A DNA stretch of 64,000 nt from Antilocapra americana (taxonomy: Eukaryota > Chordata > Mammalia > Artiodactyla > Antilocapridae): contig ML660201.1 of assembly GCA_007570785.1 (NCBI GenBank), forward strand, positions 49,818,316 to 49,882,315. The letters run 5' to 3'. The position numbers were made by a program, and so were the translations under genes. The notes under the pieces are model-generated. The model did no database searches and was not told the origin of the DNA. It saw only the letters and a program-made list of their open reading frames with translations. Below, one piece after another: positions 10,501 to 18,884 of this stretch. The stretch's first letter is position 1. The number at the start of each line of letters is the position of its first letter.

Positions 10501-13500
10501 ATCCTGACTTTCCTAAAATGAATTTGAGGAAATGAAGTCCTTCCATGAGAGTGGTAGAAATGCAGTCCACTCATTTTCTTTTTAAATTCTGTTTCAAGCT
10601 GTTATAATGTTATCTTACTAATAAACGAACTTCCCAGCATTCCCCAGCCATGAGAGGTTCTGTGCTCATTTTTGCCTTCACCCAGGGATGGTCCTGACCA
10701 TTCTTCACGCCTGTTTTGTACTTGTGGTTCCAGATAAAACCTACGTGGTTGACTTGAGTAAGGAGCGAACCATGTCGCTGTCCATTGAGCCACGGCCCAG
10801 GGCTAGTGTAGACAATTCCAGGAGTTAGAAATAAGCCTCTGGCATCACTCTCTGACAGTAGGAGGTGATGGTTGGCAGGCAGCAGGACAAATAATCAGGT
10901 CTCGAGCCTTTTTTGGAAGCAGGCAGGGCATAAAGGAGAACTAACCATAGTCTCAAGTCCTGGATTCTTGAGGTGGTAACATAAAAATCCTTATGCAGAC
11001 ATTTTTATGATTCTGCTTTGACAATTCAGAATGTGGTTCGGAGGACACAGAGGAAGGAATATGGGGAGAGAGATGAATCTTTGGAGCATTCTCTTGCATG
11101 GGGGAGCAGAGCCCTCCTGGGAGGCCGGTGCATGATCTTCTCAGGCAGTAAATGAGGTTTAAATCGGTCACAATGGGTGAACTCTACATGGCTGATTTTG
11201 AAATTCACAGTCACCGTTACAAAGTTTTCAGTTCATTTTTAAGTTGACTGAGAGTTTAATTCAAGGTTTACTCCATAGTTTTGTTCTCAGAGCCATGAGT
11301 GGGAGGGAGATCAATCTTTGGCCGGTGAGTCTAAGGTCAGTCCAGGCTGCCTGGTGTCTTCTGGGTTACCAGAGAAACTCCTTCTGGGGAGTCTTTGAAA
11401 ATAAGACACACCATCCTCAGTGTGGAGGGTTGGGGTTTTATCTCACCTGAAGGTAAGGTGTGGGTTAGAGACCCTTTCAGCTTTGCCATTCTACAATTCC
11501 TCCCAGAACCTGAAGTTTTCTAAATCTCCAAAAAGAGAACTCATATATACTAGTCCCGCCACGGTGCAGAGCAGTCGATGAGTGTTAGCTCCATTGAGGG
11601 CATATTTCTATTTTGAACTTTTTTGGCCGTGCCATGTGGCATGTGGGATTTTAGTTCCCCAACCAGGAATCAAACCTTTGTCCCTTGCATTGGAAGGTGA
11701 TTCTTAACCAGGGAAGTCCTGAGGGCATTTCTGAAAAGAACCTGAGATAACCACCAGTTTGGCAAACTGGCCTGTTTCATGTTTGGTTGGTTTTTTCAAA
11801 AGGCCTGAGAACCTACTTGAAGACTATCCTTTTGCTGACCAGTATGGTAGCCACAGACCACATGTGGCAGTTTAAATTTAAATTAATGGTAAATGAAATT
11901 AAAAATTCAGTTCCTCAGTCACACCAAGTACCTTCCAAGTCTTGCAGCAGACACCTGTGGCTGTGACCACTCTCCTGGCCAGTGCTGATCCGGGGCTTCT
12001 CCATCATGGCGGGATGCCCTGTGGTCTAGACACAGGAGCATCATCTCTTCCACCTTCCTGTTCTCTCCATCTTTTTAAAAAATAATTTATTTCATTTATT
12101 TTTGGTTGCACTGGGTCTTCGTTGCTGCCTGTGGGCTTTCTCGAGTTGTGGCGAGTAGGGGCTACTCTTTGTTATGGTGCTTGGGCTTCTCAATGTGGTG
12201 GCTTCTCTTGTTGCGGAGCACAGGCTGTGGGAGCACGGGCTTCAGTAGTTGCAGCACAGGGGTTCGGTAGGGTGGAAGAGTCATGTGGAATCTTCCCAGA
12301 CCAGGGATAGCACCTGTGTCCCCTGCTTTGGCAGGCAGATTCTTATCCACTGTAGCACCAAGGAAGTCCTGTGTTCTCTCCATCGTGATTGAGTGAAACA
12401 ATGGCTGAATGGATTCTCTTCCCTTTCCTGCAGAAGAAAGTGTCTTCACAGTGACCCCAGACACAAAGAACAAGGTCTACTTGCGGAGCCCTAACTGGGA
12501 CCGGGGCCTGCCGTCCCTCGCCTCGGTCTCCTGGAACATCACCGTGCCCCGCAACCAGGTGGCTTGCCTGACCTTCCTCAAAGAGCGAACAGGTGTTGTC
12601 TGCCAGACCGGGCGTGCATTCATGATCATCCAAGAGCAGCGGGCCCGTGCCGAGGAGATCTTCAGCCTGGAGGAGGAGGTGCTGCCCAAGCCAAGCTTCC
12701 GCCATCACAGCTTCTGGGTCAACATCTCCAACTGCAGCCCCATGAGTGGGAAGCAGCTAGATCTGCTTTTCTGGGTCTCACTTACCCCGAGGACCACGGG
12801 TAAGGTCTTTTGGGGGTGGTGGTGGACAGCAAATTGGTGGCTCAAGAGTTAGGAGCAAGCCTGGAAGGCAAGTCAGAAAGCATGGCTTTGAGCCCTGGCT
12901 GTCTATGTATCAGTTAGCTATTGAATCAGTAATGGTGCATAACAAACCACTCCAGAATGCAGTGGTTTAAAAACAGCTGTTTGTAATTGCTCACATGTTG
13001 GCTGGGCATTTCTGGACTGAGCTGGGCTTGTCAGATTCATTCACTCAAGCACCCATGGGCAGCTGCAGGTGGACTAGAGAACTTTGTCGGTCTTGACCAA
13101 ACACTCACATTCTGGGGCCCAGACGAGATCAGCAGGGCCAACTGGGATTCCTTGGCTCTCCTCCACGTGGTCCCTTACCCTCCAACCCGGGCCCCTTCTC
13201 ATGGCAAAGCCAGAGGGATCCAAGAGAGGCTGGGGGAAGCATGCTAGGTCGCCTGACGCTTAGATTAGAAACTCATACCCCATCCCTGTGACAGCGTTGG
13301 TTTCATCAACCCAGATTCAAGGGGTGGACAGGTAGACTCCACCTCTTGGTGGGAGGAGCTGCAGAATCACACAGTAAAGGACATGGTTCGGGGAGGGGGG
13401 CAAAATTCGGGCATTTTTTTTGTCATCAATCCACTACTAACATAGGGGAAGTCTATGTTAGTTTCTGACACAGAGGAAGTTTCTGACATAGAGGAAGTCT

Positions 13501-16500
13501 CTTTTTCCCCCTCTGACATTCCTCATCTTCCTCCTGTAGAGAACAGATGCCTCTAACTACCCTGTAAAATTCTCACTGGGCATTCAGAGTCGGTGATTCA
13601 GATGGGAGAACCTGGGAAGTGGGACACAGGTACATGACACTGGCACTTTGTATTTAGTCCAGTGAAACATCAGAATCCCTGAATGCCCTCGGTCGTGAGC
13701 CTCAGAGCCACGATGAGGATTTTGCTCTTCTGCCCAGAGCAGCAGCATCCGCTGGAGAATCTCAGGTAATCGGTGCTGGGGCCATGTTTGCGCTTTATTC
13801 CAAGATAGTCACAGAGCATCACAGAGTGTTGGAACCACGGAGATTTGTTCCCTGACCCCTTCCTTTTCTGATGGTCAGACAGCCTGTGTATCCACCTAGG
13901 TGGATAGATTGTGACTACCCAGGCCACACAGGTGGGCAGCAGCAGGAGCATCGACAGGGGCCGGAAACCACGCCTGAAAAGCTCTCCCACACTCTCAGAT
14001 TAGCTCCTGGGTTTTTTTCTTCTCTTCCATTCATTTTCTGTCATTTATCTCCAGTCCTGTTTTTCTCTCAGTCTCACCTTTCGTTTCCTTGTTGAGCAAG
14101 CCAGAAAGTCTAAATCCCAGCCTGGTGCAGGGCTGTCTCTCTGATTTCTTTTCTTTTTCCTTTGTACAACTGTAGGAGAAGGACAGCACACACGAAACAG
14201 CCCTCTCCTAACTCCTTCACCTCTGACTTTTGACTCCCTGCTTTCTTCTACACTCTTCTCTCCTCCAACTCGGGCTGTGGCGACTGGGGGAGCACAGCTG
14301 GGATAGGCCAGGAGTAGCCTTTGGAGTAGATCTGGTAGGTCCCCCAATCCACTGCGTAACAAACCACCCCAAGATTTAATGGCTTAGATGGTAACCACTT
14401 TTTTATGCCCACACTCCATGGCTCAGGAGGACTTCCCAGGTGGCACTACTGGTAAAGAATCCACCTTCCAATGCAGGAGAAGTGAGAGACACAGGTTCCA
14501 TCTCTGGGTCTGGAAGGTATCCCAGAGGAGGGCATAGCAACCCACTCCAGTATTCTTGCCTGGGAAATCCCATGGACAGAGGAGCCTGGCAGGCTACAGT
14601 CCATAAGGTCTCAAAGAGTCAGACATGACTGAAGTGCATGCTGAGTCACTTCAGTCATGTCTCAGCACGGCTGCTTGAGCTCCCCCACAGCATGGTGGTC
14701 TCTGCATAGTCACACTTCTTACATGGTAGCTGGATTTTCCTCAGGAAACACAAGAAGCTTCCACAAGGTTAGGCACACACCAGCTCAGCTCATATTCAAG
14801 AGGAAAGGAAGCAGATTTCCCTGAATGTGAGAGGAGCGGCATAGGCATATGGGGAGGGAAGGAATGGAAGGCGGCCATCTTTTAAGACTGTCTACTGAAG
14901 TTCATCACCAGGCTGAACGAACCTCACATGTCTCCTCATCTCTCTCCCTTGTGTCTCTGCTCACAGACCTGACTGTCATCGTCCTCGCGGTGGTGGGAGG
15001 TGGCGTCTTACTGCTGTTTGCCCTCGGATTCATCATATGCTTCGTGAAAAAGAAGTAGGTGGAATTTCTCAAACTCTTCTCCTGAGCTGACACCTCCTTA
15101 CATCACACAAACCAGAGCTGTCATTAATTATTGACTTTTTTTCCCTTGCTTTCCATTGTGCCCCGCAAAGATCAATCTTAAATAATATTGCTAGGAGGGC
15201 AGCAGTTAGGATTCCAAGCTTTCCCTACCTCAGGCACAGGTTTGATCCCTGGCCAGGGAACTAAGATACCACAAGCTGTCTGGCATGGCCCAAAAAAAAG
15301 AAAACAATAATACCAGATATGAATTATGCTTGGGGGTGGGAGGTGGCACAGAAATCCCCTACCTAGTAGGAAAAAAAAAGAAAACACACACATGGTGACA
15401 TTTTAGCCTGCAGTCTTCAGGCAGCTGCCTCAGCACAAGCTCCCTGTGAATCATTTACTGTCTGTCTGCTCATTAGACTGCAGTCCTCATGGGGGTGATG
15501 CTGGCAGAAAGAGCTCACGTAAGCCCTGCCAGACCAGGCCTGTGAACCCGCTCTGCCGTCACTGTGAGGCACACACGCACGCACGCTGCCCAGCTCATTC
15601 TCCTCCCATTTCTTAAACAAATTGTCTGTTTTATGCTCGTTTGTTGGCCTCCAGATGAGCACCAGAAAGCCAGCCCTGTGGGCGAGAGGAAGGAAGAACC
15701 AGTTAACTGACTCAGTCTCACCTTCCACCCCCTCGGGATGACAGCTTCTGTTTTATGAGGGGACAGGGTTGACCTTTTTAGAGGTTGACCTTAGTCCATG
15801 CTGCTACCAGATTTCAACGATTCTGCTCACATTTCTGATTAAAGCCATGGGCGGCGGGGGCAGCAGGGCGGGTGCATCTATTTTCCTTAGCAAAAAACTA
15901 AAAAAAAAATTTTTTTTATTAACTGGGGCCATGAGCAAACAGTTGAAATTGCTGATCATCAGTGAGATTGTCTAGAAATGTCTCTGCTGATGAGGACGGG
16001 CTGGGAGGTCCAAGAGGAGACGTCTCCTTGGTGAAATGGGATTGCACATGTCTTGCAGGGGAGGAAAGGACTTCTTTTAATGACACATCATCATATGGTT
16101 TCTCTCAGGAAACTTTCCCGTCTGGGGTGCATGGTATGTTCAACCCAGATGGAAAAGCATATCATTAATACTGAGAGCCAGCTTCCTGCTCAGGAGGGAA
16201 TTGGGCGGGGAGGGGAGGGGCCCGCACTTGCCTCCATCCCTGAAGTGCCCCAGTCCCAGCCTGAGAATCGCCAGCCCCCTCCTTGCTGTGGGGGAGGCTA
16301 CTGGCTGGCAGATTTACATAAGGCTCCTCCATTCCCAAGTTAGGGTGGGAAGGAACATGGGTTCTGTAAGGGAGAAGAAGGGCAGACAATGCAGTTGAAC
16401 TTGTTCCTTAACCGTGTATTTCCTGGGACTTCCCTGGTGGTCCGGTGGCTAAGACTCCGCCCTGCCAATGCAGGGGCCCCAGGTTCGATCCCTAGTCAGG

Positions 16501-18057
16501 AACCTAGATCCCACATGCCACAATTAAAGATTCTGTGTACTGCAACTAAGACCTGGCACAGCCAAGTAAAAAAAAAAAAAATTTTTTTTTTAACGTGTAT
16601 TTCCTAAGGGTCTTCTGGGCCTTAGGAACCAAATGAGGTGTTGGAGATCCATAGGACACAGAAGAGCTTAGTGGGGACAAGAATGGCGCTGTGGGAGCAC
16701 ATGGGAGGAACATCATTACAGGACTTCAGGCTGGAGCCCTGGCAGCCCGTCATCCTGGCCAGGGAACCCAATGTTACAAGCTACATGTACTGGATTTATT
16801 TTTATCTCAGAAAAGTCCGAGTTCACAATTAGTGAACCGCCAGCCGTGCGTTATGTGGTCCCTTATTCTAATTGAGCTAATGTCCTCCATTTGAATCTCT
16901 GATGCTAAAAAGTCAGCTTACCCCGCTTCTCACTGGTGGAGATGGAAGGTGAGGCTTTGATTTCGAGGCAGGGAGTGCTAATGCCTGTCCATGTCCAGGC
17001 ACCAAAGAACATTACAAACCAAGCATCACTGGTGTTGGAGAAGGAAGTTGGACCCCCTGGGCTGACTTTTGTCTTGTTTGTTGCTCTTTCCTCTGTTGGA
17101 GGTTACTGCTGAAGGGACTGGCTCCCTCTGCTCCTGCTGAGTCCAAACTGTCCCCAACCCCAACTAAAAACTAAGATGCAGCCTTCCATCCTGAGTCTCA
17201 TGTGCTGTCATTTAGGATCTAGATGGATGTAGCTTGTACCCATGCAAAAGTGAGCTGAAGCATTAGCTACAGGAAAGAATGCAAAGTCGTGGGAGGCTGG
17301 CCTGGGCATGCCCATTTCAGACCCTCCACTTTTGGACACCACGTGGGTAATTGAAGCAAATTGAGGCACAGATGGTGTTGACAGTGCCCTCTCCACACCA
17401 CTCTCTGCTCCTTAAGTTTCCACCTTAAAAACTGGAGACAGAGTTGGTCCCTCCTAAATGTTCTCTGCTGTTTCTGTTTCAAATGCTAAAGCAATCTGAG
17501 GGACTCTGGGAAACCTGGGTGTAATCGTCCCTGAAGGATCTATTATACGTTCCAGGAGGGACATACAGTTGATGGGCCTCCAAGGTCATATTCTTCCTCA
17601 CTGCTGTCTCTTTCCCTTCCTCAGTAAGAAAAAGAAGGTCACCAAGGGCCCGGCCGTAGGCATCTACAACGGGAACGTCAACACCCAGATGCCGATGCAG
17701 CCCAAGAAGTTTCAGAAACGGCGCAAGGACAACGACTCGCACGTGTATGCCGTCATCGACGACACCATGGTATACGGGCATCTGCTGCAAGATGCCAGCG
17801 GGTCCTTCCTCCAGGCAGAGGTGGACACGTACCGGCCCTTCCAAGGGCCCACAGGGGACTTCCCTCCCTCCCCACCCCCCACAAACTCCAGGGCCCCGAC
17901 CGTCAAGCTGGCCACAGATGAGCCGCCCCCTGGCTCCCCTCCTGAGTCTGAGAGTGAACCGTACACCTTCTCCCACCCCAGAGACGGGAAGGTCAGCAAT
18001 GGGAACACAGACACTCCTTTGCTGGACACCCACGAGCCCACAGAGCCAGGGGAATAA
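1207..18057 (+). CDS. CDCP1: CUB domain-containing protein 1 (3' part of gene, coding exons 4-9, spliced)
   Basis: Type I transmembrane glycoprotein of the cell surface, a substrate and docking site for Src-family kinases and PKC-delta in adhesion and migration signalling (family knowledge). Six exons join in frame: 1207-1575, 8761-8982, 9968-10348, 12434-12799, 14967-15054 and 17625-18057, all with AG acceptors and GT donors, giving about 618 residues before the TAA at 18055. The joined protein follows human CDCP1 closely: a CUB2 region starting with CIIESVFEG, a Cys-rich segment, a CUB3 region starting with CSDHRYC, a TM helix, and a tail with VYAV, VYGH, TYRPF and PYTF tyrosines. Roughly the first 217 residues (signal peptide, CUB1) are upstream of the window. 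Junctions are phase 1 up to the TM exon and phase 2 between the last two exons. Convergent with CLEC3B. Identification is very secure; the exact mRNA 3' end is not resolved. Confidence 0.97.
2040..2285 (-). mobile_element. CHR-type tRNA-derived SINE, antisense
   Basis: Antisense layout typical of this family: T-rich start, then CTTTCTCTAAG..., 'GGGGGCTACCCTCCGTTGCGG', 'GGCTTCTCTGTTGCGGAGC', 'TTCAGTAGTTGCA', and the tRNA-like end GATGAGGGATCTAACCTGTG. Diverged and incomplete at its right end. Confidence 0.8.
2295..2425 (-). mobile_element. MIR SINE, antisense
   Basis: Shows the reversed MIR core: 'GATGGCTCAGAGAGGTTATG', 'CCCAACATCACACAGCTTG', then 'GAGCAAGCTCAGAAGCTGAAG'. Old and diverged; it abuts the preceding CHR SINE. 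Confidence 0.7.
3135..3239. repeat. Two-copy tandem duplication, 55-bp period
   Basis: The 50-bp segment 3135-3184 recurs at 3190-3239 with two mismatches (A/G and A/C), the copies being separated by 5 bp. Both begin CTCACAATGTTAGCAG. It lies in CDCP1 intron 4 and does not resemble a known transposon. Confidence 0.9.
3536..3845 (-). mobile_element. CHR-type SINE, antisense
   Basis: Long copy with 'GGATCTTCGTTGCTTTGGG', 'GCAGGGGCTACTCTTTGTGG', 'GGCTTCTCCTGTTTTGGAGC', 'TTAGTTGCCCTGCAGCATG' and the tRNA-like end 'ACCCACTGTACCATCAGG'. Confidence 0.82.
4040..4245 (+). mobile_element. MIR SINE, sense
   Basis: Near full-length MIR order: 'GCATAGCCTGGTAGTCAAGG', 'CACTGTGTGAGCCCGGGCAA' followed by GTCACTTCACTCCTGTGTG, then the CTGTAAAATG-equivalent region and 'GGTGTTGTGAAAATGCAATG'. 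Confidence 0.78.
4445..5030 (+). other. Unassigned block with two overlapping open frames and an AATAAA
   Basis: Moderately GC-rich intron segment open in two overlapping forward frames (4447-4935 and 4553-4930), with internal imperfect repeats of the type GGTTATTC/GGCTATTC around 4830-4920. An AATAAA at about 5024-5029 sits where a Bov-tA SINE begins. The translations resemble no protein I know and the codons look random. An old LTR or other noncoding repeat is the likeliest explanation. Confidence 0.35.
5032..5255 (+). mobile_element. Bov-tA SINE, sense
   Basis: tRNA-like head 'CTCTCAGGTGGTACAGTGG' with GTTCGATCCCTGGGTCAGG, followed by 'CAACCCACTCCAGTATTCTT' and the Bov-A tail 'GGGGTGGCAAAAGTTGGACA'. 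Confidence 0.92.
5552..5685 (-). mobile_element. CHR-type SINE, antisense (short)
   Basis: Poly-T, then TTTTTTTGGCTGCACGAGG, 'ATTGAACCTGTACCCTCTGT' and 'GACTGCCAAGGAAGTCCC', the reversed tRNA-related head. Confidence 0.88.
6640..6765 (+). mobile_element. BovB/Bov-A 3' fragment, sense
   Basis: Contains 'CACCAACTCAATGGACAAGA', 'GGGGAGCCTGGCAGGCTACG' and a diverged GACGTGACTGAGTGACTAAC end. Confidence 0.75.
7140..7348 (-). mobile_element. Bov-tA SINE, antisense
   Basis: 'GCTTAGTCGCTCAGTCATGT', 'GACTGTAGCCCTCCAGGCTC', then 'CAGGGATAGAACCCAGGTCT' and 'TTTACCATCTGAGTCATCAG'. Full length. Confidence 0.93.
7380..8165 (-). mobile_element. Old L1 (L1M-type) 3' region, antisense, split by a SINE
   Basis: AT-rich. 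Carries 'GCTATGTAATATTCCATTGA' and 'TGGTCTGTTTAACCATTCC' before 7700, and 'CAAATATTTTCTCCCAGTGT' plus a CTTATGG segment after 7875. Both halves match the arrangement in reversed mammalian L1 3' ends. A CHR SINE at 7700-7872 interrupts it. No open frame remains. Confidence 0.6.
7700..7872 (-). mobile_element. CHR-type SINE, antisense, inside old L1
   Basis: Poly-T, 'GGCTGTGCCACATGGTCTTA', 'CCAGGGATTGAACCCGGGCC', 'ACCACTGGACCACCAGGGAA' and a GTCCCC end. Younger than the L1 it interrupts. Confidence 0.9.
8540..8827 (+). repeat. CDCP1: Source copy of an intragenic 288-bp direct duplication
   Basis: This segment (intron 4 end, acceptor and first 67 nt of exon 5) recurs at 10513-10800, offset 1973 bp, with only two differences (8654 A versus 10627 G; 8813 C versus 10786 T). 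It is taken as the source because it is continuous with the complete exon 5. Confidence 0.95.
8761..8982 (+). CDS. CDCP1: CDCP1 exon 5
   Basis: A 222-bp exon, phase 1 at both ends. Acceptor TTCCAG at 8755-8760; donor GTATGA at 8983-8988. It encodes NKTYVVDLSKERTMS..., then the Cys pairs in GCFVCLNSRTC, and ends at WINAEKTI. It spans the region where human CDCP1 is cut by serine proteases (around human R368/K369); here the matching residues are K-L-K-R-E-F, so the second basic residue is Glu. Because the phase is symmetric, a complete duplicate of this exon would keep the frame. Confidence 0.95.
8983..9967 (+). other. CDCP1: CDCP1 intron 5
   Basis: A 985-bp intron with a pyrimidine-rich stretch around 9160-9250 and an acceptor TTCGCAG ending at 9967. 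No recognisable transposon or RNA gene. The sequence TGAGCAGAACTG near 9600 and the surrounding block look like ordinary unique intron. Confidence 0.75.
9968..10348 (+). CDS. CDCP1: CDCP1 exon 6 (third CUB region)
   Basis: A 381-bp exon, phase 1 on both sides, with acceptor CGCAG and donor GTAAGG at 10349-10354. It encodes CSDHRYCHRMRYSLQLP, LHDFTWKLLVPKDRLSL, the QKLQQHTHERLCNTS segment and FGSFCSGGSIEQIQVKENI, ending at SFIPHFK. Strong colinearity with human CDCP1 (about residues 415-541). GC-rich exon, so the other five frames show spurious open frames. Confidence 0.96.
10513..10800 (+). repeat. CDCP1: Derived copy of the CDCP1 intron 4/exon 5 duplication
   Basis: Direct, 286/288 identical to 8540-8827. 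It keeps the polypyrimidine tract and CAG acceptor (10731-10733) and 67 of the 222 coding nucleotides of exon 5 (10734-10800), then diverges at once into unrelated sequence beginning GGCTAGTGTAG. The exon 5 donor is not copied, so it is a broken partial exon. Confidence 0.95.
10734..10828 (+). pseudogene. CDCP1: Partial CDCP1 exon 5 duplicate (exon fragment in intron 6)
   Basis: Exon-like fragment behind an intact acceptor. Joined to the exon 6 donor (phase 1), it would read DKTYVVDLSKERTMS..., pass the duplication edge at 10800 and reach TAG at 10826-10828. Normal CDCP1 must skip it, because exon 6 to exon 7 joining restores the known protein. Confidence 0.8.
11618..11722 (-). mobile_element. 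CHR-type SINE fragment, antisense
   Basis: 'TTTTTTGGCCGTGCCATGTG', 'CCAACCAGGAATCAAACCTT', then TTCTTAACC...AGGGAAGTCC with a short internal deletion before the final motif. Confidence 0.82.
12075..12370 (-). mobile_element. CHR-type SINE, antisense, near exon 7 acceptor
   Basis: 'GGTTGCACTGGGTCTTCGTT', 'GGCTTCTCTTGTTGCGGAGC', 'TTCAGTAGTTGCAGCACAGG' and the tRNA-like end 'GTAGCACCAAGGAAGTCC'. It ends about 65 bp before CDCP1 exon 7. Confidence 0.88.
12434..12799 (+). CDS. CDCP1: CDCP1 exon 7 (membrane-proximal ectodomain)
   Basis: A 366-bp exon, phase 1 on both sides. Acceptor CTGCAG ends at 12433; donor GTAAGG begins at 12800. It encodes ESVFTVTPDTKNKVYLRSPN, WDRGLPSLASVSWNITVP, the GVVCQTGRAFMIIQEQRAR stretch and WVNISNCSPMSGKQLDLLF, ending at TPRTT. 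Colinear with human CDCP1 about 542-663, CUB-like. It has NIT and NIS glycosylation sequons. Confidence 0.96.
12905..13250 (+). mobile_element. Ancient LTR-like interspersed repeat (MaLR/MLT type suspected)
   Basis: 'GTGCATAACAAACCACTCCA' with AATGCAGTGGTTTAAAAACA, then 'GCTCACATGTTGGCTGGGCA' and GGACTGAGCTGGGC follow the order of a common old mammalian LTR repeat. The family name is a guess from memory; related remnants occur near 14355, 19160 and 22085. Confidence 0.45.
13461..13496. repeat. 18-bp tandem repeat, two copies
   Basis: GTTTCTGACACAGAGGAA at 13461-13478 is followed directly by the same unit with one C/T change at 13479-13496. Confidence 0.85.
14430..14636 (+). mobile_element. 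Bov-tA SINE, sense
   Basis: 'GGACTTCCCAGGTGGCACTA', 'AATCCACCTTCCAATGCAGG', 'CAACCCACTCCAGTATTCTT', 'AGGAGCCTGGCAGGCTACAG', ending in AGACATGACTGAAGTG, which is mirrored by the sequence immediately downstream. Confidence 0.9.
14621..14662. repeat. Perfect 16-bp inverted repeat with 10-bp loop
   Basis: AGACATGACTGAAGTG (14621-14636) and CACTTCAGTCATGTCT (14647-14662) are exact reverse complements. The left arm is the end of the Bov-tA SINE; the right arm looks like the start of an opposite-facing Bov-A scrap. Confidence 0.95.
14967..15054 (+). CDS. CDCP1: CDCP1 exon 8 (transmembrane segment)
   Basis: An 88-bp exon; acceptor CTCACAG ends at 14966, donor GTAGGT starts at 15055, leaving phase 2. 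It encodes DLTVIVLAVVGGGVLLLFAL and then GFIICFVKK: a hydrophobic helix followed by a basic stop-transfer stretch. Human CDCP1 has two adjacent juxtamembrane cysteines that are palmitoylation candidates; here only the first is kept (ICF in place of ICC). Confidence 0.95.
15190..15300 (+). mobile_element. CHR-type SINE fragment, sense
   Basis: 'GGAGGGCAGCAGTTAGGATT', 'GGTTTGATCCCTGGCCAGGG' and 'CTGGCATGGCCCAAAAAAAA' match the tRNA-like head and A-rich end. Confidence 0.8.
16413..16605 (+). mobile_element. CHR-type SINE with 12-bp target-site duplication
   Basis: Body about 16425-16593 begins GGGACTTCCCTGGTGGTCCG and ends in a poly-A/poly-T run. It is bracketed by CGTGTATTTCCT at 16413-16424 and 16594-16605. 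Clean boundaries suggest a relatively recent insertion in CDCP1 intron 8. Confidence 0.93.
17625..18057 (+). CDS. CDCP1: CDCP1 exon 9 (cytoplasmic tail and stop)
   Basis: Terminal coding exon, 433 bp, entered in phase 2, ending with TAA at 18055-18057. It encodes a Lys-rich start, GPAVGIYNGNVNTQMP, KKFQKRRKDNDSHVYAVIDD, TMVYGHLLQDASGSFLQAEV, DTYRPFQG, a Pro-rich linker and EPYTFSHP. The four tyrosines correspond to human Y734, Y743, Y762 and Y806, the Src-family and PKC-delta docking sites (established for human CDCP1). The tail ends EPTEPGE. Confidence 0.97.
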
Positions 18058-18884
18058 CAGGGACCCACCCAAAGACTTGGCATACAGCAGGGCACCGAGA
18101 CGCCCTTTAGGGTTCCCACCCAGATAGCCTGAAGACAAGGAATTGTGTGGAAGGACAAGAGGAGGTTTTTCCTGAATGCCACCAACTTCTGATTTCCACG
18201 TGGACTCACTCCGCAGCTGAGACGTTGAAAATGATGATTTGTGATCCGGATGCTGTCATCTCCGGGCATGTCCTTCTAAGCTCAGGTTGGGTTGTAACCA
18301 GCCCATAATGAGAGGGAAGCAGCTGAATCACCCAGGACAGGGCTGCAGCGAGCCCCACATCTGGGTTTAGACCTCTTCAGGTTGACGGTGGCGATCCTTA
18401 GGAGCCCACTGAGGCCCCTGCTCTCACTGGGGACCCTGGATGAAAATGTCAGTGTGCTTTTTTAACGATTATTATTTATTGGGTGGTCCCGGGTATTTAA
18501 GAGTCAAACGGATTGCCTGGTACAGTGGCAGCTGCGCTCACTGGCTAGATGGCTGGGTTTTGGCCTCTGCCCGCCCCTAGATAAACATGTGCCTGTCCTC
18601 TGGGAGCTGGGAATAATTTGCAGTCTGTCCAGCCGGAAAACAGTGTGTGTGTGTTTGAGGGCCCTGACGCACATCTGCTTTGATGAGAGATTTTCTGGTT
18701 GTCTTGCTCTGCGTGTGGTTCTCTTGCTGCAAAAATCCGTCTTGAGTCCCATTGTCCTTGGATCTAGGAATAAGAGGAATGTCCTGGAATTGCCGTGTGT
18801 GGCTCCACCCAGCTGCAGCAACACTTTAACGTTTAAACAGAAATGTACAAAGTCTCTTCATCCTCTAGAAACGCTGAAAGAGGA

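Larger units (their letters stand above)
10349..12433 (+). other. CDCP1: CDCP1 intron 6
   Basis: Contains the derived copy of the exon 5 duplication (10513-10800), a short CHR SINE (11618-11722) and a long CHR SINE (12075-12370) just before the exon 7 acceptor. The stretches 10829-11617 and 11723-12074 are AT-moderate, with nothing recognised. Confidence 0.8.
12800..14966 (+). other. CDCP1: CDCP1 intron 7
   Basis: Holds two diverged LTR-like remnants that begin with a GTAACAAACCAC-type block (12905-13250 and 14355-14430), a small 18-bp tandem repeat (13461-13496), a Bov-tA SINE (14430-14636) and a perfect inverted repeat (14621-14662). Exon 8 follows a CTGCTCACAG acceptor. Nothing else recognised in 13500-14350. 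Confidence 0.75.
15055..17624 (+). other. CDCP1: CDCP1 intron 8
   Basis: Contains a short CHR SINE (15190-15300) and a younger CHR SINE with a target-site duplication (16413-16605). Elsewhere (15300-16410, 16606-17624) unique-looking sequence. The acceptor CTTCCTCAG follows a strong pyrimidine tract at 17600-17624. Confidence 0.78.

Noticed and set aside
17479..18269. Two long minus-strand open frames over CDCP1 exon 9
   Set aside because: Antisense shadows of the CDCP1 tail exon.
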